Shown here piece by piece: positions 24,864-32,994 of a stretch of DNA of 64,000 nucleotides. Location: NCBI RefSeq assembly GCF_000826085.1, contig NZ_CCYM01000003.1:620001-684000 (forward strand), written 5' to 3'. The notes under the pieces were generated by a model. It ran no database searches and was not told the DNA's origin. It saw only the letters and a program-made list of their open reading frames with translations. Position numbers and translations under genes: made by a program. Positions within the stretch are counted from its first letter, which is position 1; every line of letters begins with the position of its first letter. The stretch is from Nigerium massiliense. Its GTDB lineage: Bacteria; Actinomycetota; Actinomycetes; Propionibacteriales; Propionibacteriaceae.

Positions 24864-25790
24864 ATGACCGACCGATACCCCTCCGACGACGCCGACCGCA
24901 CCGGCGGCTCGACCGCGGCCTCGAACCAGGGCGCAGGCGACGGCTCCCGCCCCAACTACGACGACCCGTCGCAGCACGAGTACGGCACCTACCAATACCA
25001 GCCGCAGCAGGCCGACCAGGGCGGGCAGTACCCGCAGGGCCAGTACGACCAGGGACAGTACGGGCAGGGACAGTACGGGCAGAACCAGTACGACCAGGGC
25101 CAATACGGGCAGGGACAGTACAACCAGGGCCAGTACGGGCAGAACCAGCAGTACGGCAACGCGCAGTACCCAGCCCAGGGCTACGAGCAGCAGGGCTACG
25201 CGAACCAGGGTTACGAGCAGGGCTACAACCAGCAGGGCTATGCCAACCAGGGGTATGACCAGGGCTACAACCAGCAGGGCTACGCGAACCAGGGGTACGA
25301 GCAGGGCTACAACCAGGGCTACTCCCAGCATGGCTACCCCCAGCAGGACTACCCCGCACAGGGGTACGGCTCCAACGATCCGTACTACAGCCAACCGCAG
25401 CAGCCCGCCGAGCGGCCCTCGACGCTGGGCAAGATCGCGCTGCTCATCGTCGCGATCTGCACGATCGTGTTCGCCTTCGCCTCGTTCCGCATGGGACAGG
25501 TCGCCGGCCAGATGGTGCTCATCGATCCCGCGATCGCGCAGGGCCGGCAGCCCGACCCGAACAACCCGCAGATCCAGCAGATCGCGGTGCAGGCGTCCCC
25601 GTGGGTGACCACGCTTGGCGCCAGCTCCGTGGTCGGCATCGTCGGCTGGATCATGGGCATCATCGCCGCCGCGCAGCGGCGCGGGCGCGCCTTCGGCATC
25701 TGGACGATCGTGCTCGGCGTCGCCGCCCCGATCATCGGCATCATCTTGATGACGATGGGCATGCTGCCCGCGATCGAGGCGATCCGCTGA
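24864..25790 (+). CDS. Membrane protein with long Tyr/Gln/Gly repeat domain
   Basis: A 308-residue protein. Residues ~35-190 are a low-complexity repeat of GQYGQGQY, NQGQYGQN and later GYNQQGYANQGYEQ units, with almost no hydrophobic residues apart from Tyr. The C-terminal ~110 residues hold about three transmembrane helices (IALLIVAICTIVFAFASF, WVTTLGASSVVGIVGWIMGI, GIWTIVLGVAAPIIGIILM). The start 24864 has GAGGA 8 bases upstream; an in-frame ATG at 24822 lacks a ribosome site. Such Tyr/Gln-rich domains are disordered and can self-associate. The DNA encoding them is tandemly repeated between about 25015 and 25330. Function is unknown. Confidence 0.8.
   Translation: MTDRYPSDDADRTGGSTAASNQGAGDGSRPNYDDPSQHEYGTYQYQPQQADQGGQYPQGQYDQGQYGQGQYGQNQYDQGQYGQGQYNQGQYGQNQQYGNAQYPAQGYEQQGYANQGYEQGYNQQGYANQGYDQGYNQQGYANQGYEQGYNQGYSQHGYPQQDYPAQGYGSNDPYYSQPQQPAERPSTLGKIALLIVAICTIVFAFASFRMGQVAGQMVLIDPAIAQGRQPDPNNPQIQQIAVQASPWVTTLGASSVVGIVGWIMGIIAAAQRRGRAFGIWTIVLGVAAPIIGIILMTMGMLPAIEAIR
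25015..25330 (+). repeat. Coding tandem repeats (YGQ and GYNQQGYANQ units)
   Basis: Two repeat blocks run in frame inside the Tyr/Gln/Gly protein. In the first, 12- to 15-base units read CAGGGACAGTACGGG and variants; in the second, units of about 48 bases read through GGCTACAACCAGCAGGGCTA. Repeat copy number could vary between strains. Confidence 0.8.
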
Positions 25791-25801
25791 TCAGCGACGG
25801 G

Positions 25802-25838
25802 GGCTGACCGGCCGCTTCACCGAGGACGCCGGTCAGCC
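25802..25838. terminator. Bidirectional hairpin between convergent genes
   Basis: GGCTGACCGGC pairs perfectly with GCCGGTCAGCC over 11 bp with a 15-base loop. It lies between the 3' ends of the repeat protein and dusB and overlaps the dusB stop. Confidence 0.6.
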
Positions 25839-26975
25839 GCCCGAGACATCGGACTCGGCGGCGGAAAGGTCTTCGTCGCCGAGTTCCCGTGTGTCCAGCC
25901 AGCCCTGCGGACAGATGACCCGCTCGCGCGGGGTCCCCTGGCGTCCGCGCGGCTCGCCCAGAGCCTCGACGGGGAACGGGACGTCCGGGTCGAGGCGCTC
26001 CAGCTGCGCGTCCAGGTCGGCCAGGCTGGAGACGAGCCCCAGGTTGCGCCGGATGTCGCCGCCGACCGGAAACCCCTTGAAGTACCAGGCCATGTGCTTG
26101 CGCAGGTCGGTGAGCCCCCAACGCTCCCCCTGCAGCTCGGCCAGCAGCACCGCGTGCCGCCGCACCATCGCCGCCACCTCGCCGAGCGTCGGCAGATGCG
26201 TCGTGGCGCGGCCCGCGAAGGCGTCCGCGAGGTCGCGGAAGAGCCAGGGGCGGCCCAGGCAGCCGCGTCCGATGACGACGCCGGCGCAGCCGGTCTGCTC
26301 GACCATCCGCAGCGCGTCGGACGCCTCCCAGATGTCGCCGTTGCCCAACACCGGAATGTCGACGGCGTCGACGAGCTTGGCGACCGCGTCCCAGTGCGCG
26401 AGGCCCGAGTAGGCCTGCTTGACGGTGCGGCCGTGCAGCGCGATCGCGGCCACGCCCGCGTCCTGCGCGATGCGTCCGGCGTCGAGGTAGGTGAGGTGGT
26501 CGTCGTCGATGCCCATGCGCGTCTTCATCGTGACCGGGACGCCGTACGCGTCGGCCGCCTTCACCGTCGCCGCGAGGATGGCCGCGAGGCGATCGCGCTT
26601 CCAGGGCAGCACCCCGCCGCCACCGCGCCGCGTGACCTTCGGCACCGGGCAACCGAAGTTGAGGTCGATGTGGTGGACGCCGAACTCCTCGCACAGGATC
26701 GTGGCGGCCTTCGCCATCACGTCGGCGTCCACGCCGTAGAGCTGCACCGAGCGGGTGGTCTCGTTGGGGGCGAACCGCAGCATGTCGAAGGTCTTCGGGA
26801 TGCGCTCGACGATGCCGCGCGAGGTGATCATCTCGCAGACGTAGAGGCCCGCGCCCTGCTCGAGGCACAGCTGCCGGTACGCCGGGTTCGTGATGCCCGC
26901 CATCGGGGCCAGCACCACGGGCGCCTCGCTCACCACCGCGTCCGGGCGCGACGGGGCGCTCAACCTCAACGACAT
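25833..26975 (-). CDS. dusB: tRNA-dihydrouridine synthase (DusB-like)
   Basis: A 380-residue flavoenzyme that reduces uridines in the tRNA D-loop. Motifs in order: APMAGITNPAYR (FMN/substrate start), LNFGCPVPKVTRRGGGG with the catalytic Cys, VTMKTRMGIDD, ALHGRTVKQAYSG, VLGNGDIWEASD and IGRGCLGRPWLFRDL. The C-terminal helical RNA-binding domain follows (LRKHMAWYFKGFP). The start has AAAAGGAGG 6 bases upstream, one of the strongest ribosome sites in the window. The tail after residue ~340 is Arg/Asp-rich and variable. Confidence 0.95.
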   Translation of the reverse strand: MSLRLSAPSRPDAVVSEAPVVLAPMAGITNPAYRQLCLEQGAGLYVCEMITSRGIVERIPKTFDMLRFAPNETTRSVQLYGVDADVMAKAATILCEEFGVHHIDLNFGCPVPKVTRRGGGGVLPWKRDRLAAILAATVKAADAYGVPVTMKTRMGIDDDHLTYLDAGRIAQDAGVAAIALHGRTVKQAYSGLAHWDAVAKLVDAVDIPVLGNGDIWEASDALRMVEQTGCAGVVIGRGCLGRPWLFRDLADAFAGRATTHLPTLGEVAAMVRRHAVLLAELQGERWGLTDLRKHMAWYFKGFPVGGDIRRNLGLVSSLADLDAQLERLDPDVPFPVEALGEPRGRQGTPRERVICPQGWLDTRELGDEDLSAAESDVSGG

Positions 26976-27066
26976 CCAAGCCTCCTTTTCGGCGTCCCAC
27001 CCTACGTCACCGGCGTACCGGGACGCCGCCTTAGACTGGCCCCGTTCACGCGGAAAGGGACGTGGG

Positions 27067-27846
27067 ATGGCACAGCCTGGGTGGTACGACGACCCCGACG
27101 GGACTCCGGGTCGGCTGCGCTACTGGGACGGCGCCGGCTGGACCGCGCAGACCGCCCCGCACCCTCAATTCTCCTCCGACGACACAGCGGCCGACGCGCC
27201 CCCGGCCAAGCGGCACGGGTGGTGGCTGTGGCTGATCGCCGCCGTCCTGGTCGTCCTGATGATGGTGGGCGGCGGCGTGCTGACCGGATTCGTCCCCGCC
27301 CCCGGGTCGCAGAACACGACCACCCCGACCGAATCCCCCGCGGTGCCCGACGGCGGCGTCGCCTGCCCGAGCGCCAGATCCAGGTCGACGATCGATGACG
27401 GCGTCGTCCAGATCACGGTGCCGGCGACCTGGGACATCATGCGTCCCGCCGACTGGGCCACCTGCGGCGGTGGCCGGGGACACGCGGTCTCCCCCGAATG
27501 GATGGCCATGGCGCTCGCCGGAACGGTCGACGTATCCACCGACGTGTCGCCGCGTGAGGCCGCCCAGCAGCTGTGGGATTGGAACCTGCAGACGAACTAC
27601 GAGGACCTGAACCCGCAGGCTCACCTCCAGACCGACGAGCCGGTGACCATCGGCGGACGCCAGGGCCGACGCCTCACCGGGCAACTGCTCGTGCCCGGCT
27701 TCGAGTTCCCCGGCGACAACGTCGAGATCGTGGTGCTGGAGCGTCCCGACGGTCGGCTCAGCGCCGTGATGACCGTCTCGACGATCAACGACCCCCAGTC
27801 CACGTCGGACGTGAAGGCGATCTGGCACTCGCTCAAAGTGCGCTGA
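27067..27846 (+). CDS. Membrane protein with DUF2510 domain
   Basis: A 259-residue protein. The N-terminus (QPGWYDDPDGTPGRLRYWDG then GWTAQ) is the short DUF2510 motif with its Trp residues, typical of actinobacterial membrane proteins and thought to mediate binding. One transmembrane helix follows (WWLWLIAAVLVVLMMVGGGV), then a Thr/Pro-rich linker and an extracellular C-terminal domain of ~160 residues that resembles lipoprotein-type beta domains (VQITVPATWDIMRP, VTIGGRQGRRLTG). The function is unknown. The start has AAAGGGACG upstream. Confidence 0.85.
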   Translation: MAQPGWYDDPDGTPGRLRYWDGAGWTAQTAPHPQFSSDDTAADAPPAKRHGWWLWLIAAVLVVLMMVGGGVLTGFVPAPGSQNTTTPTESPAVPDGGVACPSARSRSTIDDGVVQITVPATWDIMRPADWATCGGGRGHAVSPEWMAMALAGTVDVSTDVSPREAAQQLWDWNLQTNYEDLNPQAHLQTDEPVTIGGRQGRRLTGQLLVPGFEFPGDNVEIVVLERPDGRLSAVMTVSTINDPQSTSDVKAIWHSLKVR

Positions 27847-27894
27847 GCGGCGTCGGCCGCGCCCAGCGTGGTGTTCCCGGCGAACTGAGGGACG

Positions 27895-28206
27895 TCAGTC
27901 GCGGTCCCGGGGAACGTTGACTCCGACACGCTCCGAGACGTCGTAGGCGCTCGGCTCGTCCACAGCGTCGTTCAGCAGCGGGACCAGCGCCAGCTTCGCG
28001 TCGTACCCGTTGAACGCGCGACGGTAGGAGCCGACGTCCTCCCAGCGTGAGACCAGGGCCCACAGCTCCGGTTCGTCGAGGTTCTGGACGACGTCGACAC
28101 TCAGGCAGCCCGGACGGCCGCGAAAGAATTGCGAGGCGACCTCGGCGCGCGCCAGGAAATCTGCGGCCACCGCGGGTGGGATGCGGAAACGGTTGATCAC
28201 CAGCAC
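27895..28206 (-). CDS. Antibiotic biosynthesis monooxygenase (ABM) domain protein
   Basis: A 103-residue protein with a single ABM ferredoxin-like fold: LVINRFRIPPAVAADFLARA, RPGCLSVDVVQNLDEPELWA, SRWEDVGSYRRAFNG. Family members include quinone-forming monooxygenases and heme-degrading enzymes, as well as many with unknown substrates. Without conserved heme-binding residues I would not call a substrate. GTG at 28206 is the only practical start. It is divergent from zur with ~75 bases between starts, so Zur-linked control is possible but not shown. Confidence 0.8.
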   Translation of the reverse strand: MLVINRFRIPPAVAADFLARAEVASQFFRGRPGCLSVDVVQNLDEPELWALVSRWEDVGSYRRAFNGYDAKLALVPLLNDAVDEPSAYDVSERVGVNVPRDRD

Positions 28207-28267
28207 GCCGGCAGTCTAGGCGCCGGGCCCGGTGGTTCGCTCCTTGCCCCGCCTCCACGCGCGGGGG

Positions 28268-28273
28268 TATACA
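28268..28273 (+). promoter_or_regulatory. -10 box TATACA for leaderless zur
   Basis: TATACA ends 7 bases before the zur ATG (28281) with no ribosome site between, consistent with a leaderless transcript. Confidence 0.5.
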
Positions 28274-28280
28274 TCGGTCC

Positions 28281-28724
28281 ATGACGTCGACACCGGGGCC
28301 GCGGCGGGCCACCCGCCAGCGCAGCGCGGTCTCCGCGCTGATGGTCGGTCTCGACGAGTTCCACACAGCCCAGGAGGTCCACGACCTGCTGCGCCACCAG
28401 GGCGAGAGCGTGGGCCTGGCCACCGTGTACCGCAACCTGCAGGCGATGGCGGACGACGGCGAGCTCGACGTCGTCCGCACCCCCGACGGCCAATCGGCCT
28501 ACCGCCACTGCGCCGGCCACCATCACCACCACCTCATCTGCCGCGCGTGCGGGCACACCGTCGAGGTCGAGTTCCCCAACTTCGAGGAGACGGTGGCGCG
28601 CGTCGCCGCTGAGCACGGCTTCACCGCCGTCGACCACGAGGTGGAGTTGTTCGGGCTGTGCGCCGACCACGCCGGGACCGATGTGGCGGCCGGGGGCCGG
28701 GCGCCGGGGGACGCCCAGCGCTGA
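28281..28724 (+). CDS. zur: Fur-family regulator, probably Zur
   Basis: A 147-residue Fur-family repressor. The winged helix contains FHTAQEVHDLL and the recognition helix SVGLATVYRNLQAMADDGEL. The metal-sensing region has HCAGHHHHHLICRACGHTVE. Family members carry a structural zinc site of two CxxC pairs; here the first is present (CRAC) but the second is GLCADH, with His in place of the last Cys. The gene order zur-recO is a common actinobacterial arrangement, and Zur rather than Fur is inferred from that. The ATG 28281 fits a leaderless start. Confidence 0.85.
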   Translation: MTSTPGPRRATRQRSAVSALMVGLDEFHTAQEVHDLLRHQGESVGLATVYRNLQAMADDGELDVVRTPDGQSAYRHCAGHHHHHLICRACGHTVEVEFPNFEETVARVAAEHGFTAVDHEVELFGLCADHAGTDVAAGGRAPGDAQR

Positions 28725-28776
28725 GCCGGGGCGCGGCACCGCCGCCGCGTCGACCCGCGGTGGGAGAATGGACGCC

Positions 28777-29517
28777 ATGCCGACCTACCGTGACGAAGCC
28801 GTCGTGCTGCGCACCCACAAGCTGGGCGAAGCCGACCGCATCATCACCGTGCTCTCTCGGCATCACGGCAAAGTGCGGGCCGTCGCCCGCGGCGTCCGGC
28901 GGACCTCGTCGAAGTTCGGGGCCCGGCTGGAGCCGTTCAGCCACGTCGACGTCCAGTTCGCCACAGGGCGCTCGCTCGATGTCATCACCGAGGTCGCCAC
29001 GCTGCACCCCTACTCCGAGCCGCTCAGCGCCGACTACGGGCGCTACACCACCGGCGAGGTCATGCTGGAGACCGCAGACCGGCTGGTCTCCGAGGAGCAC
29101 CAGCCGTCGCTGCAGCAGTTCCGTCTGCTCGTCGGGGCGCTGCACGCGCTGACGTCCGGCACCTCGGACGGCCCGCGCGCCGCCGACACGATCATGAACT
29201 CCTACCTGCTGCGCGCCATCGCGACGGCGGGGTTCGCGCCGACCTTGGATGACTGCGCCGTCTGCGGGACGCCGGGGCCGCACGAGTCGTTCTCGCCCTC
29301 GTCGGGCGGCGTCGTGTGCCGCCGCTGCCGCCCACCCGGCTCGGGGTTGCTGGCCCCCGGCGCGCTGGCGTACCTGTCCGCCCTGATCAGCGGCGACTGG
29401 CCGGCGACCAAGGACGTGGGTCCCCAGGTGCGCCGGCAGACGTCCGGCCTGGTGGCGGCGTTCGTGTCCTGGCACCTGGAACGGGGCCTGCGCACGCTGT
29501 CCTACGTCGACCACTGA
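28777..29517 (+). CDS. recO: DNA repair protein RecO
   Basis: A 246-residue recombination mediator that helps RecA load on single-stranded DNA together with RecF and RecR. The OB-fold N-terminus is YRDEAVVLRTHKLGEADRII, followed by ITVLSRHHGKVRAVARGVRR. The zinc-binding cysteines are in CAVCGTPG and CRRCRP. The start 28777 (MPTYRDEA) aligns with the family; 28768 (MDAMPTYR) is nine bases upstream and also possible. A sequence GAGAAT ends 7 bases before 28777, close to the leaderless pattern seen elsewhere. Confidence 0.95.
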   Translation: MPTYRDEAVVLRTHKLGEADRIITVLSRHHGKVRAVARGVRRTSSKFGARLEPFSHVDVQFATGRSLDVITEVATLHPYSEPLSADYGRYTTGEVMLETADRLVSEEHQPSLQQFRLLVGALHALTSGTSDGPRAADTIMNSYLLRAIATAGFAPTLDDCAVCGTPGPHESFSPSSGGVVCRRCRPPGSGLLAPGALAYLSALISGDWPATKDVGPQVRRQTSGLVAAFVSWHLERGLRTLSYVDH

Positions 29518-29554
29518 CGACCCCGCTGGACCGTCGACCGGCGCCCGGACGCAC

Positions 29555-29587
29555 CACGGCGCCCCGGCACAGGGCCGGGACGCCGTG
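29555..29587. terminator. Hairpin between recO and the GH3 remnant
   Basis: CACGGCGCCCCGGC pairs with GCCGGGACGCCGTG, 14 bp with one mismatch and a 5-base loop, just after the recO stop and facing the 3' end of the GH3 gene. It would stop transcripts from both sides. Confidence 0.6.
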
Positions 29588-29599
29588 AAGGGATCGACG

Positions 29600-31193
29600 T
29601 CAGCGTTTGCCGTACCTCAGCCCGAAGCCGTACTCGTACAGTGCGCCGTCCTTGGTCTCGGCGTAGCCGGGAAGGTCGGGGTACTGCTCCTCGACGGCCG
29701 CGCGCGTCTTCGGCAGGGCGAAGGGCAGGCGTCCGGTCGGGGCGTACCTGCCGGACAGGACGTCCAGCATCGCGGTGTCGGACGCCCCGAAGTTCGCCAC
29801 GATCGCGCCGGCGTTCTTCAGCCCGGACGCGTCGTCCAGGACGTAGGGCTGGCGGAAGTAGACCGACAGCACGACCTTCTTCGGCTCGCCCACCTCGGCC
29901 ATCGCCTTCTGCACGACGTCGAGGGACGGCATCACCTTCCAGCTCTTCGACTTGGCCATGCCGGTGAAGTGGTGGCCTCAGGGTTCGTCGTCGCCGACAT
30001 GTTCACGAGGACGTAGTCGGCGCCCTTGGCGGACGGCCGCGGGCTCGCGTTCCCGTCGATCACCTTGTAGCCGTACTGCGCGACGGACTCGGCCTTGATG
30101 TTGCCCAGCACGTACACGGTCGCGCCGGCCTTCATCGGCAGGGTCGCGCGCCCGGCCTTGTCGGTGCGGTTCTGCAGCAGCACCTGGGACGCCCGCTGCG
30201 CGTCCATGCCGACCGCGGCGGACTTCGCGCTGCCCACCACCCGCTCGGCCTTGGCGCCGCTGACGTACGGGTTCTCGAACAGCCCCATCTGGAACATCGG
30301 GGTCAGCAGCCGCTTGGCCGACTCATCGATGCGCGCCTGGGTGACCGGACGACGTCAGCGACGTGATCGTGGCCACGTCGTGGAAGCCCGACAGCGTGTC
30401 GGAGCCGCCCTTGACCGCCGCGGCGACCCGCTCGGGGACGGTCTTCTTCTCCCCCCAGGCGCGATCGTTGATGATGCCGGTGTCGGAGTTCACGTAGCCG
30501 CGGAAGCCGAGCTCGCCGCGCAGCAGGTCGGTGACGATCTGCTTGCTGAACGCCTTGCCGGTCTGCTCGTAGCTGACCCCCTTGTAGGTCACGTTCACCG
30601 GGACGCCGTAGTACGGCATGATCGAGCTCACGCTCGCGGCGATGGCCGCCTCGAACGGCTTGAGGTGGCCTCCGAAGTTGCCGCCCGGGTAGACCTGGGT
30701 CTTGCCGAACGAGTAGTGCGGGTCGAGGCCGAGTTCCTGCGGGCCGCCGCCCGGGAAATGCTTGACGGTCAGCGCGACGTCGCTCTTCGGCGTCAGCGAG
30801 ACCCCGCTCTTGTCGACCGGGCCCTGCAGGGTCTTCACCAGCGTGCCGATGATGTTCGCGTTCAGACATGTCGCCGTCGGTCGCCTTGCCGGTGCGCTGC
30901 GCCTGCTTCCCGAGCGCCGCGCCGTTGTCGTTGAGGTCCTTGAACCGGTACCGGCCCTGCCGGATGGTGTCCTTCGCGCGGGCGTCGATGGTCGCCTGCT
31001 TGACGCGCTTGCCGCGGTGATGACCGCCACGGTGGTCCGGAGCGGCCTGCGGCCCCGCCTGCGACGGTGCGGCGGCGGGCTGGATCGGGCCGGTCGCCGC
31101 GGCGGGCGAGGCCGCCGATAGCGCGAGGGTCCGGCACACGGCGCCGAGCCCGGCGACCTGCAAGAGGGGTCGCCTCGATGCGTAATGGTTCAT
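29600..31193 (-). pseudogene. Broken glycoside hydrolase family 3 gene
   Basis: The remains of a secreted GH3 enzyme on the minus strand. A twin-arginine-like signal (SRRPLLQVAGLGAVCRTLAL) starts at ATG 31193. After about 100 residues the frame changes near 30870, where a large part of the N-terminal barrel is missing, and continues with TVKHFPGGGPQELGLDPHYS and GYVNSDTGIINDRAW, which holds the catalytic Asp. Further breaks lie near 30355 and near 29965; the C-terminal domain (VVLSVYFRQPYVLDDAS, YEYGFGLRYG) closes the gene at 29600. Three frameshifts plus missing sequence make it non-functional as written. Confidence 0.85.
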
Positions 31194-31346
31194 GAGTGGT
31201 CCTCGCGGGTGGAGGGAGGGGTTCCGACACCTCGGGCAGCGGTGCACGGGAGGTGAACGGTTGTCCGCACGCTAGCGGCCCGCACAGATAGCCGGGCCCG
31301 CATGAACGGATCTGCGTCCCGACGGACGCATGTGCAGCCCCTCGGC

Positions 31347-32024
31347 TCAGCCGCGCGGCGCCGTGATCTGCGCGGCGAGGTGACCCCCGCCGTAGCCGTT
31401 GTCGATGTTGACCACGCCGACGCCCGGGGCGCAGGCGTTGAGCATCGTCAGCAGCGGCGCCAGCCCGCCGAACGCAGCACCGTAGCCGACCGAGGTCGGG
31501 ACCGCCACGACGGGCGCCGCCACGAGTCCGGCGATCAGGCCGGGCAGCGCGCCGTCCATGCCGGCGACGACGACCACGGCGCCGGCGGCGCGTAGGATGT
31601 CGAGCCGGCTCAGCGTGCGGTGCAGCCCGGCGATGCCGACGTCCACGACGAGCTCGGCGCGGCGTCCGAGATAGCGCGCCGTGTGGAGCGCCTCTCGCGC
31701 GACAGGCAGGTCGGACGTCCCGGCGCACGCGACGACCACCAGCTCGCCGGACGGCTCCGGCGGCTCGGCGGGCCAGGCCAGCAGGTGGGCGTCCGGGTCG
31801 TGGAAGGCGTCCGGCAGGACGCCCAGGACGGCGGCGGCACGGTCGGCGTCCGCACGGGTGAACAGCGTGACGGGGCGCGCACCGGGCCCGTCCCACGCGT
31901 GGTCGCGGACGCGCTCGGCGATGACGCGCACCTGCTCGGGCGACTTGCCCTCGCAGAAGACGGCCTCGGGATAGCCCCGGCGGTGGGCCCGGTCGAAGTC
32001 GAGGTCGGCGATCTCGTCAGCCAC
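31347..32024 (-). CDS. larB: LarB, nickel-pincer cofactor carboxylase/hydrolase
   Basis: A 225-residue LarB. In nickel-pincer nucleotide synthesis, LarB carboxylates the pyridinium ring of nicotinic acid adenine dinucleotide and cleaves the product to P2CMN. The C-terminal PurE-like part is clear: VVACAGTSDLPVAREAL, VVVAGMDGALPGLIAGLV, VVAVPTSVGYGAAFGG, MLNACAPGVGVVNIDNGYGG. The N-terminal EAVFCEGKSPEQV is the LarB signature. The GTG start at 32024 overlaps the larE stop region by 8 bases, so the two genes are coupled. Confidence 0.95.
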   Translation of the reverse strand: MADEIADLDFDRAHRRGYPEAVFCEGKSPEQVRVIAERVRDHAWDGPGARPVTLFTRADADRAAAVLGVLPDAFHDPDAHLLAWPAEPPEPSGELVVVACAGTSDLPVAREALHTARYLGRRAELVVDVGIAGLHRTLSRLDILRAAGAVVVVAGMDGALPGLIAGLVAAPVVAVPTSVGYGAAFGGLAPLLTMLNACAPGVGVVNIDNGYGGGHLAAQITAPRG

Positions 32025-32877
32025 GCTTGCCGACCACCTGCAGGGTGAACAGCCCCGACTGCAGGCCCGCGAGGTCGACGGTGACATGCCCGAAACCCGC
32101 TGCCTTGATGGCCCTGAGCGCCTGCTGCCGGACGCCGTCGTCGGCGAAGCGGGACAGCTCGGCCAGCGGCACCTCGACCCGGGCGATGTCGCCGTGGTGC
32201 CGGACGCGCGCGTCGCTGAACCCGAGGACGCGCAGGGCGTGCTCGGCCTCGTCGATCTCTCGCAGCTTCTCGGGGGTGACCGCCTGGCCGTGCGGGATGC
32301 GGGAGGCCAGGCAGGGCGCCGCCGGCTTGTCGGCGACCGACAGCCCCAGCGCGCGGGCGAGGGCGCGGACGCGGTCCTTCGTGACGCCGGCCTCGGCGAG
32401 CGGGCGGAGCACCGCGTGCTCGGTGGCGGCGCGGGCTCCGGGCCGGTCGGGAGCGACGGCGTCGTCGGCGTTCTCGCCGTAGGCGACCGCGTCCAGGCCC
32501 TGCTCGGCGACGATGTGGTCGTCGATGCGCTCGAACAACTCCGTCTTGCAGTGGTAGCAGCGGTCGGCCCCGTTGGCCCGGTAGTCGGCGCGCTCGCCCT
32601 CGAACGTCTCGAACTCGATCAGCCGGGCGCCGGCCTGCGCGGCCACCGCGCGGGCGATCGCGAGCTCGTCGCGGGCCAGCGACGGGGACACCGCCAGCAG
32701 GGCCACCACCTGCTCCGGGCCGAGCGCCCGGACGGCCACCGCCAGCAACACCGCGGAGTCGACGCCCCCCGAGAACGCGACCCCGAGGCGTCCGCACCCG
32801 CGCAGGGCGCGCTCGATCGCGCGCGCGTCGTCGAGCTCGGTTCCGGTGAGGTCTGTAAAGGTCACGTCCGTGGTCAC
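32017..32877 (-). CDS. larE: LarE, ATP-dependent sulfur transferase
   Basis: A 286-residue PP-loop enzyme. LarE adenylates P2CMN and converts its two carboxylates to thiocarboxylates, in the Lactobacillus enzyme by sacrificing its own cysteine sulfur. The PP-loop is AFSGGVDSAVLLA; other marks are RCYHCKTELF, AYGENADD and PAAPCLASRIPHG, which contains the cysteine used as sulfur donor in the Lactobacillus type. Presence of that Cys suggests the sacrificial type rather than the iron-sulfur type. The start is GTG 32877. Confidence 0.95.
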   Translation of the reverse strand: MTTDVTFTDLTGTELDDARAIERALRGCGRLGVAFSGGVDSAVLLAVAVRALGPEQVVALLAVSPSLARDELAIARAVAAQAGARLIEFETFEGERADYRANGADRCYHCKTELFERIDDHIVAEQGLDAVAYGENADDAVAPDRPGARAATEHAVLRPLAEAGVTKDRVRALARALGLSVADKPAAPCLASRIPHGQAVTPEKLREIDEAEHALRVLGFSDARVRHHGDIARVEVPLAELSRFADDGVRQQALRAIKAAGFGHVTVDLAGLQSGLFTLQVVGKRG

Positions 32878-32994
32878 AGTGCTCCTTGGGTCTGGGCGCG
32901 AGTCTAACCCGGAGCTCCCCGCGCACCACGGGCGTCCTGGACCGCGCGGGCGTCGCCGATGAGGACGCGGCGCTGGCCGTGGACGGCGGCCGGA

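Noticed and set aside
25015..25330. Regular repeats, considered as a CRISPR array
   Set aside because: They are in-frame coding repeats without unique spacers.
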